Shown here: in pieces, positions 39,483 to 48,923 of the stretch | Numbering within the stretch: position 1 is the first letter of the stretch | How the letters are laid out: the number at the start of each line of letters is the position of its first letter | Made by a program: the position numbers and the translations under genes | Notes under the pieces: generated by a model | Seen by the model: only the letters and a program-made list of their open reading frames with translations | Told to the model about the DNA's origin: nothing | Database searches by the model: none | NCBI RefSeq assembly: GCF_026788005.1 | Contig: NZ_JABEPE010000006.1 | Span: 62,001-126,000, forward strand | Reading direction: 5' to 3' | Length of the DNA stretch: 64,000 nt | Source: Alteromonas sp. a30 | Lineage (GTDB): Bacteria; Pseudomonadota; Gammaproteobacteria; Enterobacterales; Alteromonadaceae

Positions 39483-40838
39483 CTAAACCCGTGCAATACG
39501 TAAACAGCCTTTTTTAAAATGCTGTGAAATAGAAATTAGCGCAACAATTCCCATCCCTACATTCGCGACCCCTAACGCCACTAACACCCCTTTATCGGCA
39601 CCTAATTCGCCTCCCACAAATATGCAAGGCAAGTACAAAAATAGCACTCTTATGAGATTCAACTTCAACACCCGAGGTCCTTGCTTAAAACTGTAACTCA
39701 CAGAGTTATTCACAAGAAAAAGTCCGATACCTATCATGGAGATAGGAATGTATTGATAGTAAAAATGCAGTAACGTGGTGGCGTTTTTTTCTGTGGTGAA
39801 GTGACTTGCTATCCAATCAGACAGAACAAAAAACAGGCCAGCCTGAGCACCTGCCCAAACAGCAATGAAAAACAGGGAGAATCTAACCGACTGTGCTGCA
39901 CGACTTATATTACCTGCGCTGGCATTTTGTCTTAAAAAAGGAATAAGCGCCCCATTTAACGCTAAGATAAACGCGATAGGCAGTGTTTGCAGTACATTTA
40001 TTACTCCAAATGCCGCGACCGAAGCCTTACCAAACTGCGAAATGTATGCAGTAGCAATCGCCGTGGCGCAAGGAATAATTAAACGATTAAACGTTATCGT
40101 TGACGCTAGGCCAACAATGTTTTTCCACAATGTATATAAAGATGCCAATTTGGAGAAGTTATACTCTCTTAAAGCGAAATGCAGATTTAAATAATAAATA
40201 ACAAATATCGCCGCAACGACACGCGTCAACACTGAGGCCCAAGCGGCGCCCTCCATACCCCAACCTACCCAATCTCCGACTCCGAAGATAAAAACGGGAT
40301 CGAGTACGGTGTTACTTAATGTCGCACTTAGTAGAATGTAACCTGCAAGTTTAGTTTTTCCACCAGCCCGAAGAATGCTAGTGCCAATCAGACAGACCGC
40401 TAAAGCAGGATAACCATACAACCAAACTTGTAAGTAAGTATTTGCCAACTCTAGAATACTTGTCTGGGCGCCAAGTGCCTGTACTATCCATTCAGAGAAA
40501 AATATGCCGACAAGCAATAAAACAAGCGTTATCGTCAACCCGTAAGACAAGACGCCAACAAGGGTACTTCGCACTTCAACTTGCTTCGACTTTCCTAATG
40601 CTTCAGAAAGCAGAATTGAGGCGGTTAACTCACAGCCAATCAATACAGAAATTAAAATAAGCAGAATCGGCCCTACGTAACCCAAAGCTGCGAGTTCATC
40701 TAAGCCAAGGCGGCCAATAAACCACATATCGGCCAAATTGAATAACACAATGGAAAGCGTTCCCAATAAAGAGTGTTTTGTTGCTCTAAGGAGTTGAGCC
40801 CTTACAGGCATTGTTAAAAAAGGATTATTTGATGGCAT
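39483..40838 (-). CDS. MATE-family efflux transporter (DinF-like)
   Basis: About 451 residues from ATG 40838; a TTG start 19 codons upstream is possible, and no start has a strong ribosome site. Twelve hydrophobic helices with SIVLFNLADMWFIGRLG in helix 1 and the second-half repeat (FNRLIIPCATAIATAYISQFG) show the MATE fold. It probably exports cationic or lipophilic compounds using sodium or protons. Monocistronic. Confidence 0.85.
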   Translation of the reverse strand: MPSNNPFLTMPVRAQLLRATKHSLLGTLSIVLFNLADMWFIGRLGLDELAALGYVGPILLILISVLIGCELTASILLSEALGKSKQVEVRSTLVGVLSYGLTITLVLLLVGIFFSEWIVQALGAQTSILELANTYLQVWLYGYPALAVCLIGTSILRAGGKTKLAGYILLSATLSNTVLDPVFIFGVGDWVGWGMEGAAWASVLTRVVAAIFVIYYLNLHFALREYNFSKLASLYTLWKNIVGLASTITFNRLIIPCATAIATAYISQFGKASVAAFGVINVLQTLPIAFILALNGALIPFLRQNASAGNISRAAQSVRFSLFFIAVWAGAQAGLFFVLSDWIASHFTTEKNATTLLHFYYQYIPISMIGIGLFLVNNSVSYSFKQGPRVLKLNLIRVLFLYLPCIFVGGELGADKGVLVALGVANVGMGIVALISISQHFKKGCLRIARV

Positions 40839-41031
40839 TCGTTGGGCAAGGTCGTTGTCGAACCCCCGTTCACAGCATAGCGTTACGTTCAACAAGGATT
40901 ATTTTCTTATTATTCGAAATATAACAAACCCATTCATTCTATGCCTTATTTCTGCTTCTCATTTACTCAGTTAAGGAAGTTTGTTAGAACTACCTTCCAG
41001 ATTACAACGCATTGATGGTTAACAAAATCAA

Positions 41032-41571
41032 ATGAAGAAAACACAACAAGCCACGTTAGCGGGTGGCTGCTTTTGGTGCATTGAAGCAGCACTCAATAGT
41101 ATTCAAGGTGTAAAAGAGGCTATTTCTGGTTATGCAGGAGGTCATGTCGAAAACCCGTCTTATGAAGCGGTGTGTAAGGGAGATACTGGTCATGCAGAAG
41201 TTGTACGTGTTGAATTTAACCCGGAAGAGCTAAGTTACCGCCAGCTACTTGAAATCTTCTTCTCGCTGCATAACCCCACGCAAGTGGATAGACAAGGAAA
41301 TGATATTGGTCCGCAATACCGAAGTGCGATTTTTTATCATGGCGCAGAACAAAAACAAATTGCACAAGACATCATCAAGGAAATTGAAGAAGACGGAATT
41401 TGGGACGAACCTGTTGTAACTGAAGTAGTTGAAATCAAAAACTATTATCCAGCAGAAGGGTACCACCAAGACTACTTTACCAATAACCCTCAAAACCAAT
41501 ACTGCAATATGGTCGTTGCCCCAAAATTGGCAAAATTCAAAAAAACATTTGCAGAAAAACTAAAAGTTTAA
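41032..41571 (+). CDS. msrA: Peptide methionine (S)-S-oxide reductase
   Basis: 179 residues. The catalytic GGCFWCIE has Cys13 as nucleophile; YAGG, GDTGHAEVVRVEF, LLEIFFSLHNPTQVDRQGNDIGPQYRS and YHQDYF follow as in all MsrA enzymes. It repairs oxidised methionine in proteins. No MsrB domain is fused or adjacent. The CsrB-like RNA gene converges on its 3' end. Confidence 0.96.
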   Translation: MKKTQQATLAGGCFWCIEAALNSIQGVKEAISGYAGGHVENPSYEAVCKGDTGHAEVVRVEFNPEELSYRQLLEIFFSLHNPTQVDRQGNDIGPQYRSAIFYHGAEQKQIAQDIIKEIEEDGIWDEPVVTEVVEIKNYYPAEGYHQDYFTNNPQNQYCNMVVAPKLAKFKKTFAEKLKV

Positions 41572-41654
41572 TCGGGATTATTTGATAAAAGACAGAAATG
41601 AAAAGTGGGAACGTCATGTGCTTATGTAAGCGCAGGCTAATGCGAATTTAATGC

Positions 41655-42170
41655 TGCTGGCGTAGCATTTGCCACGCCAATCGCATTGTATTAGTTCCCT
41701 CTCTTAAAACTCCATTGCCGATTTCCTTTCGACACAGTGACAACGTCACTTCTATCCTGACACCAACGATTCCATTGTTGGCTTAGTCCATTTAACCTAA
41801 TCTTCCTGACTAGGGCATTCATCCCAGAATGTGTTCCTTCGCATATTAAACATCCTGTTTAACTATCCTCCTTGATTATCCTTTTTGCTCCTTGCGCTAA
41901 CCTTCCCTAAGCTAGCTATTGACATTCTTTTTTCCATTTACGCTTCCTTTAATCCTTAAAGGAAACATTCATCCTTGAACAATGTCTTAGTTCCGTTATT
42001 CCCAATCTTCCTGATTGGGGCACCTTGACGGTGTGTCCATTATCACTCCCTGATTTATTCCTACAAACAACTCATTCCTTTAAGTTGTAATCTTCTTCCT
42101 GAAGTTGTCCTAAGTTCTTCCTGACCTCGGTGTTTCCTTGTGACGGTTATAACTATAGTTTTTTCCTGAT
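41655..42170 (-). ncRNA. csrB: CsrB/RsmZ-family small RNA
   Basis: No protein gene occupies 41572-42363. Read on the minus strand, 42170-41700 contains about two dozen GGA motifs in A/C-rich contexts (CAGGAAG, CAGGATG, CAAGGATG, AAAGGAAG, TAGGA). Many sit in hairpin loops: CCAATC-AGGAA-GATTGG (42003-42019), CTTC-AGGAA-GAAG (42093-42105), AAAC-AGGAT-GTTT (41848-41861) and CCAAC-ATGGAATC-GTTGG (41763-41781). This is the design of CsrB RNAs that sequester CsrA. A promoter TTGACC (42206-42201) and TATAGA (42181-42176) precedes it. The 3' end is uncertain; a GGCGTGGC/GCTACGCC hairpin near 41658-41683 lacks a T run. Confidence 0.75.
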
Positions 42171-42305
42171 TCTTTTCTATAAAAGGCAAAGAAATGAAGC
42201 GGTCAATAACTTAACCACCAAAACCAAAAACAAAAATTTATTTTTATATTTCAATTAGATAGGATTTATGAAAAATACTAGGAAGACACGAATTTCACCG
42301 CTTAT

Positions 42306-42356
42306 CCTACAGCAATGTAGGACATGTCTTACATTGCTGTAGGCAAATGGCTTACA
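42306..42356. promoter_or_regulatory. GacA/UvrY-type boxes within a 38-base palindrome
   Basis: TGTAGG-N6-CTTACA (42316-42333) differs by one base from the GacA/UvrY consensus TGTAAG-N6-CTTACA; a second copy, TGTAGG-N7-CTTACA, lies at 42338-42356. The first is the centre of a 38-base inverted repeat (42306-42343) with one mismatch in 19-base arms. It is about 150 bases upstream of the predicted csrB start, where activator sites lie in relatives. It also directly follows the nuclease gene and might act as its terminator hairpin. Confidence 0.6.
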
Positions 42357-42363
42357 GTGAGGA

Positions 42364-43170
42364 TTATTGTATTTGCTGAGTAGAAATAAGGTTATTTAAA
42401 TAAGCGGCTAATCTCACACCAGCTTGTGACAAGCGACGTTGAATTTGTGGAGCGTGATCATACGCATATTGCCAATTTAACTTGATTTTTCCGTTATCTT
42501 TTGGCGGAACAGGATAAATTTGATCACGAATTTCGGTGCTCTCTTTAATCCACACCATAGGGTTAACTTCTTCCCATTCTTTACGCTGTTCTTCGGTAAT
42601 CGCTCTCGTGAGCCAGTTTGTCCACTCTGAATAAGACAGTTGTCTTCTATCAATCATTTCACTGTCCCACACCCTATGTAAGTTGGAGTCTTTCCAGAAA
42701 AATTCAAGTTTAACATCATTACCACCTCGGTCCGTGCCGTTACCAGCATGAAGTGGCTGGTGTAAATCACCTACCAAATGCACGATAAAACGCAGTGCAA
42801 GCTGCTTGTCTTCTTTTGAGGCTTTAGGGTCGATCAGTGTTTTGCTAAACGAGTTTAATGCGGTTACTGCATCACCTTCTTTCGGATGCTCAACCTCCTT
42901 GTACAACTTGCCTTTTGGTACAGTGACATAATGCCAAGGACTTGCGGTTTTCTGCCAGAATTCGGCAGGATTAGAGCGTTGATCATCTGGGTAAGTGGAT
43001 GCCTGAGCCAAATTTTCAGGCCCCATCAATTCGCTAATAAATTGCTTAGCTTCAGGCGTGAGGTACTTTTCAGCAATCGCCCCTGAAACTCGGTGCCCTG
43101 TTAATCCCCACGCATAAACATGGCTGCTTGCACAAATACTAAGCAAGAAACATAAAATAAAACGTTGCAT
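42364..43170 (-). CDS. Secreted S1/P1-type nuclease
   Basis: 268 residues. A signal peptide is cleaved at VYA|WG, leaving Trp as the mature N-terminus, which is a zinc ligand in this family. Further zinc ligands: GLTGHR, TYPDDQR, PWHYVTVP, FIVHLVGDLHQPLHAG and GGNDVKLEF. The enzyme cleaves single-stranded DNA or RNA and releases 5'-nucleotides, probably for phosphate or nucleoside scavenging. It should have three zinc ions. Its stop is close to the csrB promoter region. Confidence 0.9.
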   Translation of the reverse strand: MQRFILCFLLSICASSHVYAWGLTGHRVSGAIAEKYLTPEAKQFISELMGPENLAQASTYPDDQRSNPAEFWQKTASPWHYVTVPKGKLYKEVEHPKEGDAVTALNSFSKTLIDPKASKEDKQLALRFIVHLVGDLHQPLHAGNGTDRGGNDVKLEFFWKDSNLHRVWDSEMIDRRQLSYSEWTNWLTRAITEEQRKEWEEVNPMVWIKESTEIRDQIYPVPPKDNGKIKLNWQYAYDHAPQIQRRLSQAGVRLAAYLNNLISTQQIQ

Positions 43171-43275
43171 TGTTTTTCCTGTGTAAAGCTAGTTTGAATA
43201 AACGGCTAAGGCGGGATTCAGCTTAGAATAAAAACCGAAAAACGCCTGAAATGAGAGATAAAACTAAGTGTAGAA

Positions 43276-43893
43276 CTAATTCTTATGATCGTAACCCCAA
43301 CGCATCATTAGGTCTTGTTCTACACCGATATGATCCAAAATTCGGGCAACTACAAAGTTAATAATATCGTCGATGGATTTTGGCTGATGATAGAAGCCCG
43401 GCGCAGCAGGCATAATGGTTACGCCTAAATTGCTAAGCGTTAGACAGTTTTGTAAATGGATACTAGAAAGCGGCATTTCACGCACAACCATAATAAGCTG
43501 ACCACGCTCTTTAATGACCACATCCGCAGCGCGCTCAATTAACGTATTGCTGGCGCCAGTGGCAACGGAAGACAGAGTGCTAGTGGAGCAGGGGCAAATT
43601 ACCATTTTTTTAGGTGCCGCAGAACCGCTAGCGACCGGGGAAAACCATTCTTCTTTCCCATAAACGCGAATTTGCCCTTCTCGACTTTCACAATACTCCG
43701 AAAAAAAGGTTTGCATCGCTTCTGGGCTTCCGGGAACGGAAATGTCGTGCTCGGTTTTAAACACCACTTTAGCTGCGGACGATACCAACAAATGCACGTT
43801 ATATTCTGCTGCGACAAGCGCCTGAAGAAGCCTTATTCCATAAGGCGCTCCCGATGCACCAGTAAACGCTAAGGTAATGTCTTTTGAAGCCAT
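43276..43893 (-). CDS. ubiX: Flavin prenyltransferase UbiX
   Basis: 205 residues from ATG 43893 with AGGTGA five bases upstream; a GTG three codons earlier is less likely. [46 protein letters not shown], and [15 protein letters not shown]-type residues ([14 protein letters not shown]) are the FMN and dimethylallyl sites. It makes prenylated FMN for the decarboxylase UbiD in ubiquinone synthesis. It lies 28 bases after mpl, in one transcript. Confidence 0.94.
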   Translation of the reverse strand: MASKDITLAFTGASGAPYGIRLLQALVAAEYNVHLLVSSAAKVVFKTEHDISVPGSPEAMQTFFSEYCESREGQIRVYGKEEWFSPVASGSAAPKKMVICPCSTSTLSSVATGASNTLIERAADVVIKERGQLIMVVREMPLSSIHLQNCLTLSNLGVTIMPAAPGFYHQPKSIDDIINFVVARILDHIGVEQDLMMRWGYDHKN

Positions 43894-43921
43894 GAAACTC
43901 ACCTATGTTATTGAAGCTCGT

Positions 43922-45262
43922 TTATTTTTCTTGTAACTCATTTAGCAACTGCTTGTGAATGCCGCCAAAGCCACCGTTGCTCATAATGAGTAAGTGGTCA
44001 CCTTGTTGAACATAATCCTTCACAGCTTGTTTCAGCAGTGTCATATCATTAAAAACTTCGTTAGCTTCTTGATTGAGCGAAGCTAATGACCAATCCTGAT
44101 CACCGGGTTTAAAAATGAACGTATGATCTGCCTTAGCAAGCGAGTCGACTAGGGTGTCTTTATGATACCCAGATTTCATGGTATTGGATCGCAATTCCAA
44201 TAGCGCAACAATGCGTTCGCTACCAACCTTAGCTCGTAATCCATCGAGAGTAGTTTGAATAGCGGTAGGATGATGAGCAAAATCATCATAAAGAGTCACG
44301 CCACTGGCTTCACCTAACATTTCCATTCTACGCTTTACACTTTTGAACGTTGCCAAAGCTTCAATCGCAAAATCGGGTTTCACCCCCACATTGCGCGCCG
44401 CAGCAATCGCCATCAGGGCATTATCAACATTATGCTGACCAATTAGCTCCCAATTTACAGTCCCTTGCAATTCGCCATTAAAGTACACATCAAATTCGCT
44501 GCCAGCGTCATTTTTATGTTTGCTTGTCCATTCACGACCAATTTGCTCATTAGCGCACCACAAGCCTTGTGTTAAAACCGCATCAACATTGTTATTTCCT
44601 TGTGGCGTTAATACCAAACCATTGCTTGGTACCATTCTGAGCAGATGATGGAATTGGCGTTGAATATCGTGAATGGTGTCGAAAATGTCGGCGTGATCAA
44701 ATTCGAGATTGTTAATCACCAGCGTATTAGGGCGGTAGTGTACGAATTTACTGCGTTTATCAAAAAACGCAGTGTCGTATTCATCGGCTTCAATAACGAA
44801 GAAAGGCGAGTCACCTAAGCGAGCAGAAATACCAAAGTTTTCAGGCACGCCTCCAATCAAAAAACCGGGCTTCATGTCGCAATATTCCAGAATCCAAGCC
44901 AACATGCTGCTACAGGTTGTTTTGCCGTGAGTACCAGAAACCGCTAAGACCCAACGATCTTTAAGCAGGTTATCAAGTAGCCATTGTGGCCCGCTGGTAT
45001 ATGGCAGTTTATTGTCAAGGACGTATTCAACGGCAGGATTACCGCGAGACATAGCATTACCAACAACGACCATATCAGGCCGAGGCTCAAATTGTTGGAT
45101 GTCGTAGCCGGTATGTAGCTCTATACCGAGCGCTTCAAGTTGCGTACTCATTGGCGGGTAAACTTGTTGGTCAGAGCCTGTGACTTTGTGCCCTAACGCC
45201 TTTGCCAATGCGGCAATCCCCCCCATAAAGGTGCCGCAAATTCCAAGTATGTGGATATGCAT
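43922..45262 (-). CDS. mpl: UDP-N-acetylmuramate:L-alanyl-gamma-D-glutamyl-meso-diaminopimelate ligase
   Basis: 446 residues. Mur-ligase family: HILGICGTFMGGIAALAKALGHKVTGSD, P-loop AVSGTHGKTTCSSMLAWIL, DEYDTAFFDKRSKFVHYRP and NLEFDHADIF mark Mpl specifically. It joins recycled murein tripeptide to UDP-MurNAc in the cytoplasm. It is upstream of ubiX and divergent from fbp with a 164-base promoter region between. Confidence 0.95.
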   Translation of the reverse strand: MHIHILGICGTFMGGIAALAKALGHKVTGSDQQVYPPMSTQLEALGIELHTGYDIQQFEPRPDMVVVGNAMSRGNPAVEYVLDNKLPYTSGPQWLLDNLLKDRWVLAVSGTHGKTTCSSMLAWILEYCDMKPGFLIGGVPENFGISARLGDSPFFVIEADEYDTAFFDKRSKFVHYRPNTLVINNLEFDHADIFDTIHDIQRQFHHLLRMVPSNGLVLTPQGNNNVDAVLTQGLWCANEQIGREWTSKHKNDAGSEFDVYFNGELQGTVNWELIGQHNVDNALMAIAAARNVGVKPDFAIEALATFKSVKRRMEMLGEASGVTLYDDFAHHPTAIQTTLDGLRAKVGSERIVALLELRSNTMKSGYHKDTLVDSLAKADHTFIFKPGDQDWSLASLNQEANEVFNDMTLLKQAVKDYVQQGDHLLIMSNGGFGGIHKQLLNELQEK

Positions 45263-45426
45263 AAAAATTCTTTTGAAATATTTCCCACTGCGTGAGTTAA
45301 CCGTTCAGATGCAGTACAATATCAGCTTGAACGCCAGTTACCGAGCAGAAATTGAAAATAATAACAATAATATTGGTAGCCCCTCTACACAGAAGAACTT
45401 CACTAATATAAAGGCTGTATGATTTT

Positions 45427-46410
45427 ATGAAGCGATTGAACTCACAACTCCAAGAAGATGGTTGCCCTCTTGAACTAATCCTGTTGATTCGAACGTTACT
45501 CGCGGGCTGTAAAGAAATCTCTTTCCGTGTTGGTCAAGGGGAATTAGCAGGCGTGTTAGGCTCCACATTGAGTGAAAACGTGCAGGGTGAAACGCAGAAA
45601 AAACTCGATGTTATTTCCAACCAAATCCTAAAGGATATTTTAAGCGAGTCGGGCTATGTTAAGGCACTTTCCTCGGAAGAAGAAGACACCGTTGTGCCAT
45701 GTCATCCTGAAGGTAAATACCTTGTCAGCATCGACCCTCTCGACGGTTCATCGAACATCGACATAAACAGCCTTATCGGCACAATCTTTTCTATCCAACA
45801 CGCACCGCAATGGATGGATGCCGACGATCCAGAAGCCTTTTTACAACCAGGTGCACAAACGGTTGCCGCAGGTTACGTACTGTACGGCCCGTCTACAGTG
45901 ATGATGCTTACTACCGGTCGCGGTACGCACCTTTATACGTTAGACAAAACCCACGGTGGATTCCTACTCACCAAAGGCAATATTCAAATTCCAGAGCAAA
46001 CACAGGAATTTGCCATTAACGCTTCGAATCAGCGTCACTGGGAAAAGCCCATGCAAGATTACATTGGCGACTTGTTAAAAGGCGAAGATGGCCCCCGAGG
46101 TAAAAACTTCAATATGCGCTGGATTGCCGCCATGGTAGGCGACATTCACCGAGTGCTAACGCGAGGTGGTATTTTCACCTACCCATACGATAACCGTGAG
46201 CCAAACAAACCGGGCAAATTACGTTTGCTATATGAAGCAAATCCGATGTCATTCTTAATTGAACAAGCAGGCGGTATGGCATGGACACCAGAAAAACGCA
46301 TCATGGAAATCATGCCAACGGAAATCCACCAGCGAGTCCCTGTGATTATGGGCTCGAAACAAGAAGTGGAAGTGTGTTTGGAATATCACACCAAAGCTAA
46401 GAAAGACTAA
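45427..46410 (+). CDS. fbp: Fructose-1,6-bisphosphatase, class I
   Basis: 327 residues, normal length. The metal site SSEEEDTVV and [21 protein letters not shown] and the substrate-binding stretch [20 protein letters not shown] match class I FBPase. It dephosphorylates fructose-1,6-bisphosphate for gluconeogenesis. mpl-fbp divergent pairing is common in gammaproteobacteria. serC follows after 33 bases and may be cotranscribed. Confidence 0.96.
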   Translation: MKRLNSQLQEDGCPLELILLIRTLLAGCKEISFRVGQGELAGVLGSTLSENVQGETQKKLDVISNQILKDILSESGYVKALSSEEEDTVVPCHPEGKYLVSIDPLDGSSNIDINSLIGTIFSIQHAPQWMDADDPEAFLQPGAQTVAAGYVLYGPSTVMMLTTGRGTHLYTLDKTHGGFLLTKGNIQIPEQTQEFAINASNQRHWEKPMQDYIGDLLKGEDGPRGKNFNMRWIAAMVGDIHRVLTRGGIFTYPYDNREPNKPGKLRLLYEANPMSFLIEQAGGMAWTPEKRIMEIMPTEIHQRVPVIMGSKQEVEVCLEYHTKAKKD

Positions 46411-46443
46411 TTATGTGGTACATTAGGCGTTAAGAGGAGCAGC

Positions 46444-47553
46444 ATGAAACCGAGCATTAAGCCATCTAATCCACACTTTTCATCTGGGCCGTGCTCTAAG
46501 CGCCCGGGTTATGATGTGAATAACCTTGATATTTCAACATTGGGTCGCTCACACCGCTCTTCCATTGGTAAAGAAGCGCTTGGGCAAACTTGCTCAAAAA
46601 CCAAAGCGCTCTTAAAACTTCCTGAGGATTACCGAGTTGGGGTTGTTCCTGCTTCCGACACTGGCGCAGTTGAAATGACTTTGTGGTCGATGTTGGGTGA
46701 GCGCAACGTGGATATTCTGGCATGGGAAACCTTTGGTAAAACATGGGTCGCCGACATCAAAAACCAGCTCAAGCTGGAAGGTGTTCGGGAATTTATTGCT
46801 GACTATGGTGTGTTGCCTGATCTATCGCAAGCCAACTTTGATAACGATGTTGTGTTTACATGGAATGGCACAACATCGGGTGTGAGAGTACCAAATGGTG
46901 ACTGGATACCGGATGATCGTAAAGGATTAACGATTTGCGACGCCACATCTGCGGTATTTGCCATGGAATTACCATGGGGAAAACTCGATGTTGTCACCTT
47001 CTCTTGGCAAAAAGTGCTTGGTGGCGAAGGCGCGCACGGCATGTTGATTTTAAGTCCTAGAGCCGTAGCTAGGTTGGAAAGTTACACTCCACCGTGGCCA
47101 TTGCCGAAAATCTTCCGCATGACCAAAAACGGTAAGCTTATTGAAGGTATTTTCCGAGGTGAAACCATCAACACACCTTCCATGCTGTGTGTTGCAGATT
47201 ACCTTGATGCTCTTAATTGGGTTGAGCAAATGGGTGGCGTTGATGCTTCAATTGCGCGCTGTAAAGCCAACTTAAAAGCAGTCAAAGCGTTTGTCGATCA
47301 ACACGATTGGATTCACTTTCTCGCGGAAGACCCTGCAACCTTAAGCGAAACCAGCATTTGCTTGAGCCTTGATGGTGGAGAAGCCAAAGTCAAAGCGCTT
47401 GTTAAGTTACTTGAAGAAGAGGGTGTCGCCTACGATATTGCCTCTTATCGAGATGCACCTATCGGCATCCGTATTTGGGGTGGAGCAACGGTGGAAGCTT
47501 CCGATGTCGCTTGCTTAATGCAGTGGATAGGCTGGGCTTATGAGCAAGTTTAG
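46444..47553 (+). CDS. serC: Phosphoserine aminotransferase, alphaproteobacterial/Methanosarcina-type family
   Basis: 369 residues. [15 protein letters not shown] at the start, [41 protein letters not shown] and the PLP lysine in [15 protein letters not shown] identify the second SerC family (TIGR01365-like) rather than the E. coli type, which has SAGPA and HRS/KE motifs in another arrangement. It converts 3-phosphohydroxypyruvate to phosphoserine. GAGGAG precedes the ATG. The E. coli-type serC-aroA linkage is absent here. Confidence 0.88.
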   Translation: MKPSIKPSNPHFSSGPCSKRPGYDVNNLDISTLGRSHRSSIGKEALGQTCSKTKALLKLPEDYRVGVVPASDTGAVEMTLWSMLGERNVDILAWETFGKTWVADIKNQLKLEGVREFIADYGVLPDLSQANFDNDVVFTWNGTTSGVRVPNGDWIPDDRKGLTICDATSAVFAMELPWGKLDVVTFSWQKVLGGEGAHGMLILSPRAVARLESYTPPWPLPKIFRMTKNGKLIEGIFRGETINTPSMLCVADYLDALNWVEQMGGVDASIARCKANLKAVKAFVDQHDWIHFLAEDPATLSETSICLSLDGGEAKVKALVKLLEEEGVAYDIASYRDAPIGIRIWGGATVEASDVACLMQWIGWAYEQV

Positions 47554-47572
47554 CTGAACCCAACATGGCTAA

Positions 47573-47600
47573 AAGGCTGTCGCAATTGACAGCCTTTTTT
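47573..47600 (+). terminator. Rho-independent terminator after serC
   Basis: AAGGCTGTC (47573-47581) pairs with GACAGCCTT (47588-47596) around GCAATT, followed by six T. Confidence 0.9.
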
Positions 47601-47649
47601 CTAATGGCATATTAGTCGTTCAATTACTTCTTACACTCTGGTATTTACT

Positions 47650-48054
47650 ATGCGTCGACTCATCATCGCAACTTGTACTTTGTTCACCATTGCATGCGCT
47701 CAAGCACACGATGGAACAGATAAAAAACACACTCATCATCACGATGCCCCTGAATTTGTTCAGGTTTTTAAATACGATGGCTCTAAGCAGTGCGAAAAGT
47801 TTAGTGGCATGAGCAATGCTGAAATGGGGCAGTCACTGCGCGAAATTGGCATTCCGGTTATGTGCTCCTATTCATCAAATGATGGCATGATGCGTCCTCA
47901 AATGTGCGGACACGGCACAGGTAATATCCATGTTTACGAAATCCCAGCGGAAAAACTGTCACGCGCAGTAGAAGCAGGCTTTAAGTCGGTAAAAAGTTTG
48001 AAAGGTTTTAATCCAAAAGACTGCCAAGAAAAACAGCCCAAAAAGCTTAACTAA
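47650..48054 (+). CDS. Small secreted histidine-rich protein, unknown
   Basis: 134 residues with a signal peptide (MRRLIIATCTLFTIACAQA|H). The mature N-terminus is His-rich (HDGTDKKHTHHHD), suggesting metal binding. Four cysteines follow (KQCEKF, PVMCSYS, PQMCGHG, PKDCQEK), spaced as for two disulfides. MCSYSSNDGMMRPQMCGHGTG is methionine- and cysteine-rich. I know no named family. It is monocistronic, with terminators on both sides. Confidence 0.65.
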   Translation: MRRLIIATCTLFTIACAQAHDGTDKKHTHHHDAPEFVQVFKYDGSKQCEKFSGMSNAEMGQSLREIGIPVMCSYSSNDGMMRPQMCGHGTGNIHVYEIPAEKLSRAVEAGFKSVKSLKGFNPKDCQEKQPKKLN

Positions 48055-48147
48055 ATAGCGGTGTTTTATTGTTAGTGACTTATAGGGATTTATGGATTCA
48101 GTGGTTTACCGCAAACTCGCCACATACCTGCTCCAAGAAATGTAAAA

Positions 48148-48178
48148 GGCGCTGATGATTATTCACTAGCGCCTTTTT
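48148..48178. terminator. Bidirectional terminator
   Basis: GGCGCT (48148-48153) pairs with AGCGCC (48168-48173), preceded by four A and followed by five T, between the secreted-protein gene and the converging elbB. Confidence 0.75.
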
Positions 48179-48214
48179 CGATTTTAAACATAGGAAGCAA
48201 GGCTTTTACTTGCT

Positions 48215-48865
48215 TTAAGCTAGTTCAAGCACTTTCGCCACGAGCTTACTAATGCCTGCATCGGCTTCCAAAATAGAACCCGCCAACATATACGCAGGTG
48301 TACTCACCACTTTTCTTTCTTCATCAACAACGATGTCATTTACTTGACAACTTACATGCTCACCACCCATTGCGGTTAACGCAGAAGCGGTTTCTTCATC
48401 TGTGCCAATCGTGGCTTTCGCTCCTTTACCATACACCACTGGGATCATCGCCGGAGCAATGCAAATATACCCCGCCGGTTTACTCGCATCGGCAAACGCT
48501 TTACATGCCGCTAAAACATCATCCTGTACTTCTGCATCCGCCCCCTTTACCGCAAAGTTACACAGATTTTTCGCACCACCAAAACCACCGGGAATAATTA
48601 GCGCGTCGAAATCAGCCACATTTAGCTCAGTAATCGCTTTAATTTCACCACGCGCAATGCGTGCCGACTCCACCAGCACGTTACGGTTAGGTTGCATCTC
48701 TTCACCCGTTAGGTGATTGATTGTGTGCATTTGCTCAATATCAGGCGCAAAACATTCATAGCTCGCCCCCGCTTTTGCAATATTAAGCAACGTCAGCACA
48801 GACTCATGAACTTCAGCACCATCAAATACGCCACAGCCAGAAAGAATTACTGCCACTTTTTTCAT
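48215..48865 (-). CDS. elbB: ElbB-type glyoxalase (DJ-1/PfpI superfamily)
   Basis: 216 residues from ATG 48865; GAGGCGAG lies upstream. KKVAVILSGCGVFDGAEVHESV, the glutamate and nucleophile-elbow regions DALIIPGGFGGAKNLC and PAGYICIAPAMIPVV identify ElbB (SCRP-27A, YhbL). Members hydrate glyoxal and have been linked to isoprenoid production. The ribosome site is within one arm of an 8-base inverted repeat, described separately. Confidence 0.9.
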   Translation of the reverse strand: MKKVAVILSGCGVFDGAEVHESVLTLLNIAKAGASYECFAPDIEQMHTINHLTGEEMQPNRNVLVESARIARGEIKAITELNVADFDALIIPGGFGGAKNLCNFAVKGADAEVQDDVLAACKAFADASKPAGYICIAPAMIPVVYGKGAKATIGTDEETASALTAMGGEHVSCQVNDIVVDEERKVVSTPAYMLAGSILEADAGISKLVAKVLELA

Positions 48866-48871
48866 GTTTAC

Positions 48872-48923
48872 TCGCCTCAATTTTATCTGAACGATTAGTT
48901 TTTAGATCTCGTTAGGCGAGTGT
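48872..48923 (-). promoter_or_regulatory. Leader hairpin covering the elbB ribosome site
   Basis: On the elbB mRNA, ACTCGCCT (48923-48916) can pair with AGGCGAGT (48879-48872), the latter holding the ribosome-binding site just before the ATG. The loop is 36 bases. It could restrict translation until opened. Confidence 0.35.
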
